64,000 nucleotides of DNA. Origin: DYRB01 sp963802205 (GTDB lineage Bacteria > Pseudomonadota > Gammaproteobacteria > Chromatiales > Chromatiaceae). The stretch spans positions 1 through 64,000 of the forward strand of contig CAWDHW010000032.1 of assembly GCA_963802205.1 (NCBI GenBank). Direction: 5' to 3'. The position numbers and the translations under genes are program-made. The notes beneath the pieces are model-generated. The model was given only the letters and a program-made list of their open reading frames with translations. It did no database searches and was not told the origin of the DNA. This document shows positions 1 through 8,172 of this stretch, piece by piece (positions within the stretch are counted from its first letter, which is position 1; the number at the start of each line of letters is the position of its first letter).

Positions 1-491
1 CTTGGTGGACGCCATGGCCCCAGACCAAGGAACAGCCAGAGCGTGCCCAGATCCTGGAGGCGGAAGGGCTGCGCCAGGCGGCCATCCTCAAGGCCGAGGG
101 GGAAAGCAGGCGACCATCCTCGAGGCCAGGGCCAGCGCGAGGCGGCCTTCCGCGAGGCCGAGGCCCGCGAGCGCCTGGCAGAGGCGGAGGCACGCGCCAC
201 GATGATGGTCTCCCAAGCCATCGCCAAGGGTGACGTGAACGCCATCAACTACTTCGTCGCCCAGAAGTACACCGAGGCCCTCAAGGCCATCGCCTCGGCG
301 CCGAATCAGAAGGTGATCCTGATGCCACTGGAGGCGTCCAGCGTCATCGGCTCCCTGGCCGGAATCTCGGAGCTGATGCGCGGCGTCGGTACCGAGGCGT
401 CGCGCCCGCCCACCGGGGCCGGTCCGGCAGCACCCAGGCCCGCTCGCCCCCACTGCCCCCGGGTTGGGTCGGAGGGCCCGAGCGTGGCTGA
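1..491 (+). pseudogene. SPFH/band-7 (stomatin-like, QmcA type) protein, C-terminal part, frameshifted
   Basis: This is the 3' part of a membrane-scaffold SPFH protein; the 5' end lies outside the window. The Glu/Ala-rich coiled coil (EAEARERLAEAEARA) and the conserved tail with NAINYFVAQKY and MPLEASSVIGSLAGI are characteristic of bacterial stomatin-like proteins paired with NfeD. The reading frame changes around 100-135 by two apparent single-base losses. A third loss between about 390 and 489 would bring the frame back to the TGA at 489-491, which overlaps the GTG start of the NfeD gene in the usual operon fashion. I infer a real gene with sequencing errors, but true decay cannot be excluded from sequence alone. 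Confidence 0.75.
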
Positions 492-949
492 GGGGGTGCT
501 CGTCATAGGCCCCTGGCTCTGGGTGGCGCTCGGCGTCCTCCTCGCCATCCTGGAGCTGGCCACCCCCGCCTTCCTCTTTCTGCCCATGGGGCTGGCGGCC
601 GGGGTCATAGCCCTGCTCCTGATCTTCTTCCCGGGCATCCCCTGGGTCTGGCAACTGGCCCTGTTCGCCTCCCTAAGTCTGGTCAGCGTCCTGACCGGAC
701 GCGCCTGGCTGCGGCGTCACCCCACTCCCAGCGACGAGCCGACCCTGAACCGCCGCGGTCAGCGTTATGTCGGGCGGGTCTTCACCCTGGATACCCCCAT
801 CGTCAACGGGGTCGGTAAGATCCGGGTGGACGACAGCACCTGGAAGGTCAAGGGACTGGATGCCCCCGCCGGCGGCCTGGTGCGGGTGATTGGGGTGGAC
901 GGAACCGAGCTGCGGGTGCGAAGGGGCCAAGAGCCCCGGCGGCGGCTGA
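484..949 (+). CDS. NfeD-like membrane protein
   Basis: NfeD-family proteins partner SPFH proteins in membrane microdomains. The GTG start at 484 overlaps the probable end of the SPFH gene. Two to three hydrophobic helices (GPWLWVALGVLLAILELA and the following segments, residues about 8-75) are followed by a small OB-fold domain with the family pattern GKIRVDDSTWKVKG (residues about 105-150). The C-terminal end is uncertain. The observed frame stays open into the next gene to 1152, while a one-base shift near 920 gives a stop at 947-949, which leaves a normal gap before the next gene. I chose that end as an inference. Confidence 0.7.
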
Positions 950-1019
950 CGCCGCCTCCGGTCACAGCAGCACCCCGGCGGTTATACTGCGGGCGCTGCC
1001 CCTTCCCTGGAGAGCCACC

Positions 1020-1639
1020 ATGCCCATGCCTGCCGAGGCCCCCTACATCAGCGTCGAGGATTATCTGGCCGGCGAGGCGGTGTCGCCGGTCAAGCACGAG
1101 TATGTTGCAGGCGAGGTCTTTGCGATGGCCGGGGCCAGCGACGCCCATGTGACCGTCGCCGGCAACGTCTGCGCGCGATGCTGCGCGCCCATGTCCGCGG
1201 TGGCCCCTGTAGGGTCTATATCGCGGACATGAAGCTGCGGGTCGATGCGGCCCAGTCCTTCTTCTACCCGGACGTCTTCGTCACCTGCAACCCGGCCGAC
1301 CTGGGTGAGGCGACCGCCAAGCAGCACCCCAAGGTGGTCATCGAGGTCCTCTCGGAGTCCACGGAGGGCTATGACCGCGGCGGCAAGTTCGCCGCGTACC
1401 GCCGCCTGCCGAGCCTGGAGGAATACGTGCTGATCGACGCGCGCGCACGCTCGGTGGAGGTGTTTCGACGCCATCCCGAGGGCTGGGTCCTGCAGGCGGT
1501 CCCGGATGAGGGTCGCCTGGAGTTGCTGTCGTTGGGTTTTGGCTGCGGCCTGGAGGCGATTTACGAGGACGTGGCGCTGGGCACCAACGATTCCACGAAT
1601 GGCCAAAGCCCGCAAACGAACGCAAACGAGCGCAAATGA
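1020..1639 (+). CDS. Uma2 family (DUF820) endonuclease-fold protein, one frameshift
   Basis: This belongs to the Uma2 restriction-endonuclease-like family (PD-(D/E)XK fold), which is common in cyanobacteria and purple bacteria and of unproven function. The N-terminal frame shows ISVEDYLAGE and KHEYVAGEVFAMAG. A second frame continues with YIADMKLRV, FYPDVFVTC (catalytic Asp region), VVIEVLSEST (Glu) and YDRGGKFAAYRRLPSLEEYVLID. The two frames join near 1170-1180. Adding one base makes 621 nt or 207 codons, the normal length, so a single-base deletion explains the break. The tail at 1605-1640 holds short A/C/G-rich repeats (CGCAAACGAACGCAAACGAG). Confidence 0.75.
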
Positions 1640-1851
1640 ATCATCGGGATACCTTGTGTCTCTACGGGACTGGGGCCGCGATCCGGTCCCGAACATTTAT
1701 GGTCTGGGCCGGTTCGAGAGCGTCCCGGATGGGGCGAATGCCCCGTCTTCGGTCTGAGGTGGCCCCCATGCCCTGTGCACCGTCGGTTGCCGCTGGCTTG
1801 CCACCCGGGCGTTCCTGCGTTTAGACTGCAAGCCCTTCAAAGTTTAACTGA

Positions 1852-1895
1852 AAGAGGCGGTTTCCCGTCCCACGAGGAACCGCCTCTTGTCTTTT
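1852..1895 (+). terminator. Rho-independent terminator-like hairpin
   Basis: An 11-bp perfect inverted repeat (AAGAGGCGGTT at 1852-1862, its complement at 1878-1888) encloses a 15-nt loop and is followed by GTCTTTTTC. It can end transcription from the Uma2 gene. It also lies only 20-60 bp upstream of argD, so it could act as a leader element for that operon. The 1640-1850 stretch before it shows nothing else recognisable. Confidence 0.65.
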
Positions 1896-1913
1896 TCTGG
1901 ATTGGGACCTCGC

Positions 1914-3107
1914 ATGCACGATCCATTGATGGCGACCTATAAGCGGCTTCCCGTCACCTTCGCCCGGGGTGAAGGGGCCTGGCTCTGGGATACCGACGGT
2001 CGGCGCTACTTAGACGCCCTGTCCGGGATCGCGGTGTGCGGCTTGGGTCATGCCCACCCGGCGGTGCGCGAAGCCCTGTGCGAACAGGCCGGGCTTCTGA
2101 TTCACACTTCCAACATCTACCAGATCGCCGAGCAGCAGGCCCTGGGCGAGTCCCTGACCGCCTACACCGGCATGGATCGGGTCTTCTTCTCCAATTCCGG
2201 TGCCGAGGCCAACGAGGCGGCCATCAAGATCGCCCGCCTCCATGCCCACCACAGGGGCATTCAGGACCCGGCCATCCTGGTGATGGAGGGAAGCTTCCAT
2301 GGCCGTACCCTGGCCACCCTGAGCGCCACCGGCAACCGCAAGGTTCAGGCCGGCTTCGAGCCCCTGGTCCACGGGTTCGTGCGCGTCCCCTACGACGACA
2401 TCGCCGCGGTTGAGATCGCCGCGGCCAACCGCCCCAACATCGTCGCCGTCCTGGTGGAACCCATCCAGGGCGAGGGCGGGATCAGGATCCCGGCGGCGGA
2501 CTATCTGCCACGCCTGCGCGCCCTGTGCGACAACCACGGCTGGCTGCTCATGCTCGACGAGATCCAGACCGGCATGGGTCGCACGGGCCTGCCCTTCGCT
2601 CACCAGCACACCGGGATACAACCCGATGTGATGACCCTGGCCAAGGGCCTGGCCAACGGCGTCCCTATCGGCGCCTGCCTGGCCCGTGGGGCCGCCGCGG
2701 ACGTCTTCGCCCCTGGGACCCACGGCTCGACCTTCGGCGGCAATCCGCTGGCCTGCCGCGCCGCCCGGGCCGTGCTCGAGGTCATTCAGGCCGAGGACCT
2801 GGCCGGCCGTGCCGCGGCCACGGGGCAATATCTGCTGGATGGCTTCCGCCAGCGCCTGGCCGGCGTGTCCGGAGTCACGGCCATTCGCGGCTGCGGGCTC
2901 ATGCTCGGCATCGAGCTGGACCGGCCCTGCCCAGAGCTGGTCGCCCAGGCCCTGGCCCAGGGGCTGCTGATCAACGTCACCGCCGACAGGGTGATCCGGC
3001 TCCTGCCGCCCCTGGTCCTGGAGCAGGCCCAGGCCGACCTGCTGCTGGACGGACTCGCCGAACTGGTCCGCGGCTGGGTCGCCGGCCAGGGCCAGCAGGG
3101 GGCCTGA
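1914..3107 (+). CDS. argD: Acetylornithine aminotransferase
   Basis: PLP-dependent class III aminotransferase converting N-acetylglutamate semialdehyde to N-acetylornithine in arginine biosynthesis (cytoplasmic). The 397-residue product has SNSGAEANEAAIKIAR (cofactor phosphate region), SFHGRTLATLSATGN, the LLMLDEIQTGMGRTG aspartate motif and the lysine motif MTLAKGLANGVPIGA near residue 245. I chose the ATG at 1914 because the sequence before it forms the terminator-like hairpin and the family begins at this point. Four bases separate its stop from argF, so the two form an operon. Confidence 0.96.
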   Translation: MHDPLMATYKRLPVTFARGEGAWLWDTDGRRYLDALSGIAVCGLGHAHPAVREALCEQAGLLIHTSNIYQIAEQQALGESLTAYTGMDRVFFSNSGAEANEAAIKIARLHAHHRGIQDPAILVMEGSFHGRTLATLSATGNRKVQAGFEPLVHGFVRVPYDDIAAVEIAAANRPNIVAVLVEPIQGEGGIRIPAADYLPRLRALCDNHGWLLMLDEIQTGMGRTGLPFAHQHTGIQPDVMTLAKGLANGVPIGACLARGAAADVFAPGTHGSTFGGNPLACRAARAVLEVIQAEDLAGRAAATGQYLLDGFRQRLAGVSGVTAIRGCGLMLGIELDRPCPELVAQALAQGLLINVTADRVIRLLPPLVLEQAQADLLLDGLAELVRGWVAGQGQQGA

Positions 3108-3111
3108 CCCC

Positions 3112-4032
3112 ATGGACAGAGCGACCGTCCGTCACTTCCTGGCCTTATCGGACTTGGCCCCGGACGAGGCCCGCGCCCTGCTGGTGCGCGCCGGCGAACT
3201 CAAGGCGATGCAGTCTGCTGGGGTGGACTACCGCCCCCTGCGGCACCGCACCCTTGGCATGATCTTCGAGAAGGCATCCACACGCACCCGGGTCTCGTTC
3301 GAGGTCGGCATGGTCCAGTTCGGTGGCCACGCCTTGTTTCTGTCCCCTCGGGACACCCAACTCGGCCGTGGCGAGCCCATTGAGGACACCGCCCGAGTCC
3401 TGTCGCGCATGGTCGATGCGATCATGATCCGCACCTTCGAGCAGGAGACCGTCGAGCGTTTCGCGGCCTACTCCCAGGTCCCGGTGATCAACGGCCTGAC
3501 CAATCTGGTCCATCCCTGTCAGTTGCTGGCGGACATGCAGACCTATCACGAACACCGCGGCGACATCCGCGGGCGCCGGGTGGCCTGGGTGGGCGACGGC
3601 TACAACATGTGCAACTCCTACATCTGCGCCGCCCAGGTCTTCGACTTCGAACTGCGCATCGCCTGCCCGGAGGGGTTCGATCCCGATCCCGGGCTGCTGG
3701 CCATGGCGGGTGACCGCTGCCACATCCTGCGCGATCCGCACCAGGCGGTGGAGGGGGCCAGCCTGGTGGCCACCGACGTCTGGACCAGCATGGGGCACGA
3801 GGAGGAGCAACGCGCCCGCGCCGCGGCCTTCGCCGGCTTCGAGGTTACGGAGGCCCTTATGGCCAGGGCCGCCGCGGATGCCCTGTTCATGCACTGCCTG
3901 CCTGCCCACCGAGGCGAGGAGGTTAGCCCCGGGGTCATCGATGGACCACAGTCCGTGGTGTGGGACGAGGCGGAGAACCGCCTGCACGCCCAGAAGGCCC
4001 TGCTCGAACTCCTCCTGGTCCAGCGCGGCTGA
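3112..4032 (+). CDS. argF: Ornithine carbamoyltransferase
   Basis: This enzyme condenses ornithine and carbamoyl phosphate to citrulline, the sixth step of arginine synthesis. The 306-residue protein carries the carbamoyl-phosphate motif STRTRVSFE near residue 55, the HPCQLLADMQT motif near 130, and the ornithine/catalytic motif FMHCLPAHRGEEV near 260. Length and motif spacing are standard for the anabolic enzyme. It directly follows argD with a 4-bp gap, giving a two-gene arginine operon. Confidence 0.97.
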   Translation: MDRATVRHFLALSDLAPDEARALLVRAGELKAMQSAGVDYRPLRHRTLGMIFEKASTRTRVSFEVGMVQFGGHALFLSPRDTQLGRGEPIEDTARVLSRMVDAIMIRTFEQETVERFAAYSQVPVINGLTNLVHPCQLLADMQTYHEHRGDIRGRRVAWVGDGYNMCNSYICAAQVFDFELRIACPEGFDPDPGLLAMAGDRCHILRDPHQAVEGASLVATDVWTSMGHEEEQRARAAAFAGFEVTEALMARAAADALFMHCLPAHRGEEVSPGVIDGPQSVVWDEAENRLHAQKALLELLLVQRG

Positions 4033-4110
4033 TCTACTCTTTTCAGGCTGAAGCGCCCCGCCTGCCGCGCTGGCGCGGTAGCCAACACCCCATCCCAACC
4101 GAGGTCCGCC

Positions 4111-4779
4111 GTGAGACATCTCGCCTTTCTTCTGCTCTGCCTGTGCGCCCTTACCCAGGCGCAGGCCGAAACCCGCTACGTCACCGACCAATGCAGCGTC
4201 CCCATGCGCAAGGGCGATGCACTCAAGTACAAGGTCGCACGCATGCTCCCCAGCGGGACCCCGTTGGAGATCATCGGTGGCAAGGCCGGGGCCGGTTTCG
4301 TCCAGGTCCGCACCGCTGACGGCAACACCGGCTGGGTGGCCACCGCCGAGTTGCAGGCCGAGCCCTCGGCCCGCAACCACCTGGCTACAATGGAGGCGCG
4401 CCTGGCGGAGTTGCAACAGGCCCCTGAGGCCATGGCGGGGAAGCTCGCCGCCCTGCAGACCGAGCACGCCAGCCTCCAGTCCGAGCACGAACGTATCGCC
4501 CGCGACCGCGACCGCCTGGAGCAGGAACTGGCCAGTCTGCGCAACGCATCCGCCAACATCGTGGAGGTCACCAACGACCGCGCCGAACTACGCACCCGGG
4601 TCGCGGAACTGACCCGGCAGGCGGCCGAGCTGGACCAGGAGACCCGCGACCTTAAGCTCCAAACGAATCAGCGTTGGTTCATGATCGGGGCCGGCGTGAT
4701 CGGCGGCGGCATCCTCATCGGCCTCATCCTGCCGAATCTACGCTTCCGACGCCGCAAGTCTTCCTGGGGCGCGCTCTAG
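4111..4779 (+). CDS. TIGR04211-like SH3-domain envelope protein
   Basis: The product is 222 residues long. It has a signal peptide (residues 1-20, LLLCLCALTQAQA), one bacterial SH3 domain (about 21-90, with RYVTDQCSVPMRKG and GNTGWVATAELQ), a long coiled coil (about 90-185) and one C-terminal transmembrane helix (about 188-208) ending in basic residues. This matches the TIGR04211/YgiM group of membrane-anchored periplasmic proteins, whose function is unclear. Its TAG stop forms part of a CTAG tetranucleotide that abuts an inserted mobile element, yet the C-terminus looks native. Confidence 0.8.
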   Translation: MRHLAFLLLCLCALTQAQAETRYVTDQCSVPMRKGDALKYKVARMLPSGTPLEIIGGKAGAGFVQVRTADGNTGWVATAELQAEPSARNHLATMEARLAELQQAPEAMAGKLAALQTEHASLQSEHERIARDRDRLEQELASLRNASANIVEVTNDRAELRTRVAELTRQAAELDQETRDLKLQTNQRWFMIGAGVIGGGILIGLILPNLRFRRRKSSWGAL

Positions 4780-5141
4780 CAGGCTGTCGGACTTGCCCCT
4801 CGAAGTAGCCCCTCGGGGGCCATCCGAAGACGGAGAGTCGCCGTGCTCAGGATGTGAAACGGGACTTCCCAGTCGCCCTTTCGCCTTCCGCTCGGCGACT
4901 CTCCGAATCAAATCCGTGCTGGGCTTCCGCCAATTTCTCACCCGTGGACTGGACAACGTCCAAGGCAAATGGACCTTGGTGTGCCTGGCGTGGAATCTAA
5001 AACGCATGGCGGTATTGCGCCCGCAGTAAGGGAAAAACCAGAGAAACGTCCGCTTTTCGCCGAAAAACGTATCGTTTATGCAACAAACGGCCTTCGGATG
5101 GCCCCCGAGGGGCTACTTCGAGGGACAAGTCCGACAGCCTG
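4780..5141 (+). mobile_element. Internally deleted IS1182-type element (MITE-like), 362 bp
   Basis: A 50-bp terminal inverted repeat with one mismatch occupies 4780-4829 and 5092-5141, beginning CAGGCTGTCGGACTTG. The element is flanked by CTAG at 4776-4779 and 5142-5145, consistent with a 4-bp target duplication. Between about 4911 and 5029 it retains the C-terminal end of a transposase, reading GFRQFLTRGLDNVQGKW and TLVCLAWNLKRM before a stop. This resembles the tail of IS1182-family enzymes. The rest of the transposase is absent, so the element would need an enzyme supplied elsewhere to move. The family assignment is from memory of the tail motif. Confidence 0.75.
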
Positions 5142-5297
5142 CTAGCGGCCCCTTCGCCACTGCGGCCGCACGCCCGCGCCCTACGCCTACCGGGGGCCAA
5201 CCGGCTTCGCTCCGCTCTCCATGCCGGTCGGACCGGCTCATGCTAGCCCTTGGCAGGACGGCCATCCAGGGCAAACCCCAGGCAGCGATCCGATTCT

Positions 5298-5311
5298 TTG
5301 ATCTTGATCAA
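5298..5311. promoter_or_regulatory. FNR/ANR-box-like palindrome
   Basis: TTGATCTTGATCAA exactly fits the FNR/ANR consensus TTGAT-N4-ATCAA and sits inside a longer near-palindrome. It lies just before an IstB relic and 500 bp ahead of the permease gene at 5810, so its target, if any, is unclear. It may be left over from the lost upstream part of the relic region. Confidence 0.35.
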
Positions 5312-5343
5312 AGACGCGGCGGACCTGGATCGCGTGCGGCACA

Positions 5344-5463
5344 CCCATCCTGGCCGACGCCATCCTCGACCGCCTGGTCCACCACGCCCACCCCCTCAAC
5401 CTCGACGGGGAATCCCTGCGGAACCTCCAACCAAAATTGACGGAGGAACCCACCCCGGCGTAA
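5344..5463 (+). pseudogene. IstB-like (IS21 family) transposition helper, C-terminal relic
   Basis: About 39 residues remain, reading LADAILDRLVHHAHPLNLDG and then ESLRNLQPKLTEEPTPA before a TAA stop. This is the characteristic end of the IS21 ATP-binding helper IstB. No upstream ATPase portion, IstA or recognisable IS end is present, so this is a decayed remnant next to the MITE-like element. Confidence 0.65.
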
Positions 5464-5809
5464 ACAGCATTCACCCCGCGCGTCGCTTCGCTCCGACTGT
5501 CCAGCGTGCCGTGGAATCCGCATGCGGGCCCAAGAAGTGGGCCGATGACGCCCCCGCCTACAATGAGCCGATCGCCGCCTGGCACGGCTTCGACGACGCG
5601 ACCCAAAGAGCGGTGCGGGAGAGCTGCGCCATGCGCAAGTTCGTTCGAGTCGAATTACCGGTCGCAGCGGGGCTCAAGAGGATAACAGCGATGACTGATC
5701 ACCTGGCGGTTCCGCAGGGCAGCCTGGAAGGGTCGGTCAGTTCAGAGGCCGCCGGGATCTGGGCTGCCGCAGCGATGGATCAACCCTCCCCCCGGGTCGC
5801 CTGAGGCCC
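5464..5809 (+). other. Region between IstB relic and permease; no confident gene
   Basis: An open frame crosses this stretch and ends at 5804. The segment KKWADDAPAYNEPIAAWHGF (around 5530-5590) vaguely resembles the end of CcdA-type antitoxins. Without a start, a partner or the rest of the domain I do not call a gene. Nothing else is recognisable. Confidence 0.3.
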
Positions 5810-7018
5810 ATGCGCCCCGACGACTTCACCGACTACACCCTCGGCGCCCTGCGCGCCCAGCGAGGGCGCAGCCTGTTGACGGTGCTGGGCATCGCCATCG
5901 GGGTCGCGGCCGTGGTCCTGCTCACCGCCATCGGCGAGGGGATCCACCGCTTCGTCCTGGCGGAGTTCACCCAGTTTGGCTCCAACCTGATCGGCATAGC
6001 ACCGGGCAAGACCAGTACCATGGGGATGTCCGGGGCCGTGATCGGCAATATCCGGCCCCTGACATTGGTGGATGCGGCAGCCCTGACCCGGGTCCCCGGG
6101 GTGATCGCGGTAGGCCCCATGGTCCAGGGCAATGCCGCAGTGGAAGCGACGCCGGAGGGCAGCGGACGCACGCGCCGCTGCATGGTGCTGGGGGTCGGCA
6201 GCCAAGTCCCCCAAGTGTGGCAAATGCGCCCTGCCATGGGGCACTTTCTCCCATCGGAGGGGGAGGGGACCCGCGCCCTGGCGGTCCTCGGCTCCACCCT
6301 GGCGCGGGAGCTGTTCGGCGCCGTCTCGCCCCTGGGGGCGCGGGTGCGCATCGGAGGCGAACCCTTCCGGGTGATCGGGGTCATGGAGCCCAAGGGGCAG
6401 ATGCTGGGCTTCGACCTGGACGATACCGTTTTCATCCCAGTGGAACGGGCTTTAGGGATGTTCGACCGCGACGGCCTGATGGAGATCGACCTGCTTTACG
6501 CCGCCGACCAGGACGGCAACGCCGTGGCGGCTCGGGCGCGGGAATTGCTCAAACGGCGCCACGGGACGGAGGACTTCACGGTCACCACCCAGGATCAGAT
6601 GCTGGACGTGCTGGGCTCCGTGCTGGATGTCCTCACCGCAGCAGTGGGTGCCTTGGGCGGGATCTCGCTGGCCGTGGGCGGGGTCGGCATCCTCACCATC
6701 ATGACCATCGCCGTGCGCGAACGCCGCCGGGAGATCGGTCTGTTGCGTGCCCTGGGGGCCAGGCAGGGGCAGATCCTGGCCCTGTTCCTGGGGGAGGCGG
6801 TCCTGCTGGCGACCCTGGGGGGACTGGCCGGGCTCACGGTGGGGGCAGGCGGGGCCTGGCTCCTGGGGGCAGCGGTCCCGGCCCTGCCGGTCCACATTGC
6901 CTGGGGCTTCGTCGCGCTGGCGGAGGTCACTGCGGCGCTGATCGGGCTCGCCGCAGGGGTCCTACCGGCCCTGGCGGCCGCGGGGCTGGACCCGGTGATG
7001 GCGCTTCGAGACGAGTGA
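5810..7018 (+). CDS. MacB/FtsX-type ABC transporter permease
   Basis: Inner-membrane permease of 402 residues. An N-terminal helix (RGRSLLTVLGIAIGVAAVVL) is followed by a periplasmic MacB_PCD domain (about 45-240) and an FtsX domain with three more helices (about 280-395), including the conserved IMTIAVRERRREIGLLRALG. Such proteins work with an ABC ATPase of the MacB/LolD class in export or mechanotransmission. No cognate ATPase is adjacent; the IS debris upstream may have removed it. The substrate is unknown. Confidence 0.85.
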   Translation: MRPDDFTDYTLGALRAQRGRSLLTVLGIAIGVAAVVLLTAIGEGIHRFVLAEFTQFGSNLIGIAPGKTSTMGMSGAVIGNIRPLTLVDAAALTRVPGVIAVGPMVQGNAAVEATPEGSGRTRRCMVLGVGSQVPQVWQMRPAMGHFLPSEGEGTRALAVLGSTLARELFGAVSPLGARVRIGGEPFRVIGVMEPKGQMLGFDLDDTVFIPVERALGMFDRDGLMEIDLLYAADQDGNAVAARARELLKRRHGTEDFTVTTQDQMLDVLGSVLDVLTAAVGALGGISLAVGGVGILTIMTIAVRERRREIGLLRALGARQGQILALFLGEAVLLATLGGLAGLTVGAGGAWLLGAAVPALPVHIAWGFVALAEVTAALIGLAAGVLPALAAAGLDPVMALRDE

Positions 7019-7090
7019 GTGCCCGGTTGAATTTCCCTATCCCGGGCCCCCATGATGGGCACCCCTATTCCACAGCCCCGGAGCACCCTC

Positions 7091-7537
7091 ATGCACAAGC
7101 TGCACCGCATCGCCACCCCCCTCCTGCTCTGCGCCGCCGCCGTCCTGCCCGGCACTGCACTGGCCGGCGACCCCATCGAATACCGCCAGGGCGTCATGGC
7201 GGTCTTTTCCTGGAACCTGAGCGCCATGGGCGCCATGGTCAAGGGCGAGACCCACTTCGATCCGGCGGCCTTCAAGGGGTACGCCTCGGACCTCGCCATT
7301 GCTTCCTCGCTGAACGTCCTCAAGGGGTTCCCGGAGGACTCGCTCGGCGACGAGAGCGACGCCATGCCGGAGATCTGGCTCAACTGGAGCGACTTCGAGA
7401 CCAAGTACAAGGCCCTCAAGGAGGCCACGGCAAAACTCTCCGAGGTCGCCGCAACGGGTGACGAGGCCGCCATGCGCGCCCAGTTCAAAGAGGCTGCCGG
7501 GGCCTGCAAGGGCTGTCATCGCGACTTCAAACGCTAG
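7091..7537 (+). CDS. Cytochrome c' (class II c-type cytochrome)
   Basis: Periplasmic four-helix haem protein found in purple bacteria and denitrifiers, linked to NO binding. The 148-residue precursor starts at the ATG at 7091 with a signal peptide (LLLCAAAVLPGTALA) and ends with the haem-binding CKGCH followed by RDFKR, as expected for class II cytochromes. Conserved helix residues such as YRQGVMAVFSWNLSAMGAM near the N-terminus fit the haem pocket. It follows the permease by about 70 bp but need not be co-transcribed with it. Confidence 0.92.
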   Translation: MHKLHRIATPLLLCAAAVLPGTALAGDPIEYRQGVMAVFSWNLSAMGAMVKGETHFDPAAFKGYASDLAIASSLNVLKGFPEDSLGDESDAMPEIWLNWSDFETKYKALKEATAKLSEVAATGDEAAMRAQFKEAAGACKGCHRDFKR

Positions 7538-7592
7538 CGAGGCGTTGCCTCATAGCGGCGGCGGTCCTCGCCGAAGAAAACCGCCATTGCCA

Positions 7593-7934
7593 TCAACCGC
7601 CCGGCGGGGCCTGACGCGGCCATTCCTTGAAGGGGAAGGGGGGTTGGTCGTCGGCACAGACCAGGAAGGCGACCAATTCTTCGGTGAAGATGGCCAGTGA
7701 GGCACCAAAATCCCGCACCAGGCGGTTGGAACCTCCGGTGATAAGGATGTAGCCGAACTGGAAGATGGCGATCAGCGTTACCGCGAGCTTGATAATGCTA
7801 AATGCCAGGATGTAGAGCAGCATCAGTGCCCCGCGCTTCCAGTGGTCGCGCGTGGCGTAGAACCAGTCTTTGACCCGTTGCAGGGTGGTGACAGACCCCG
7901 CGACCTGGGGCTGCTGTCCACTGTCTCGATCCAT
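7593..7934 (-). CDS. DUF4389 family membrane protein
   Basis: Small inner-membrane protein of 113 residues with two hydrophobic segments (LMLLYILAFSIIKLAVTLIA and FGYILITGG) and the family pattern GSNRLVRDFGASLAIFTEEL. Function is unknown. I prefer the ATG at 7934 over a TTG six bases upstream. It converges with the cytochrome c' gene. The region 7941-8172 between it and polA shows no other feature. Confidence 0.7.
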   Translation of the reverse strand: MDRDSGQQPQVAGSVTTLQRVKDWFYATRDHWKRGALMLLYILAFSIIKLAVTLIAIFQFGYILITGGSNRLVRDFGASLAIFTEELVAFLVCADDQPPFPFKEWPRQAPPGG

Positions 7935-8172
7935 GCTCAACCTCTCTACGGAAATAGCCCCGAGGGATAACGGGCACCGGCGCCGGCACCAAAGGCGCGC
8001 ACCTTGGCATGCAGGGCCCGACGAGGCAAGCCCCGCCCCGGAGACCCGACCCTAAGTTCTCTCCCCCACGCCGCGTTGGCCGGAGGGAAGCAGGCGGGCA
8101 TCACGCCGTGGATGTCCAGACCACCGCGAGGGCGTGCTAAGGTTTCGATCCCGCACCATCCGGACCCTACCC

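Noticed and set aside
3145..4488. Large minus-strand open frame over argF and the SH3 gene
   Set aside because: Antisense to two confidently assigned genes, with low-complexity composition.
5530..5804. CcdA-type antitoxin
   Set aside because: Only a short weak resemblance (AYNEPIAAW), no start and no toxin partner.
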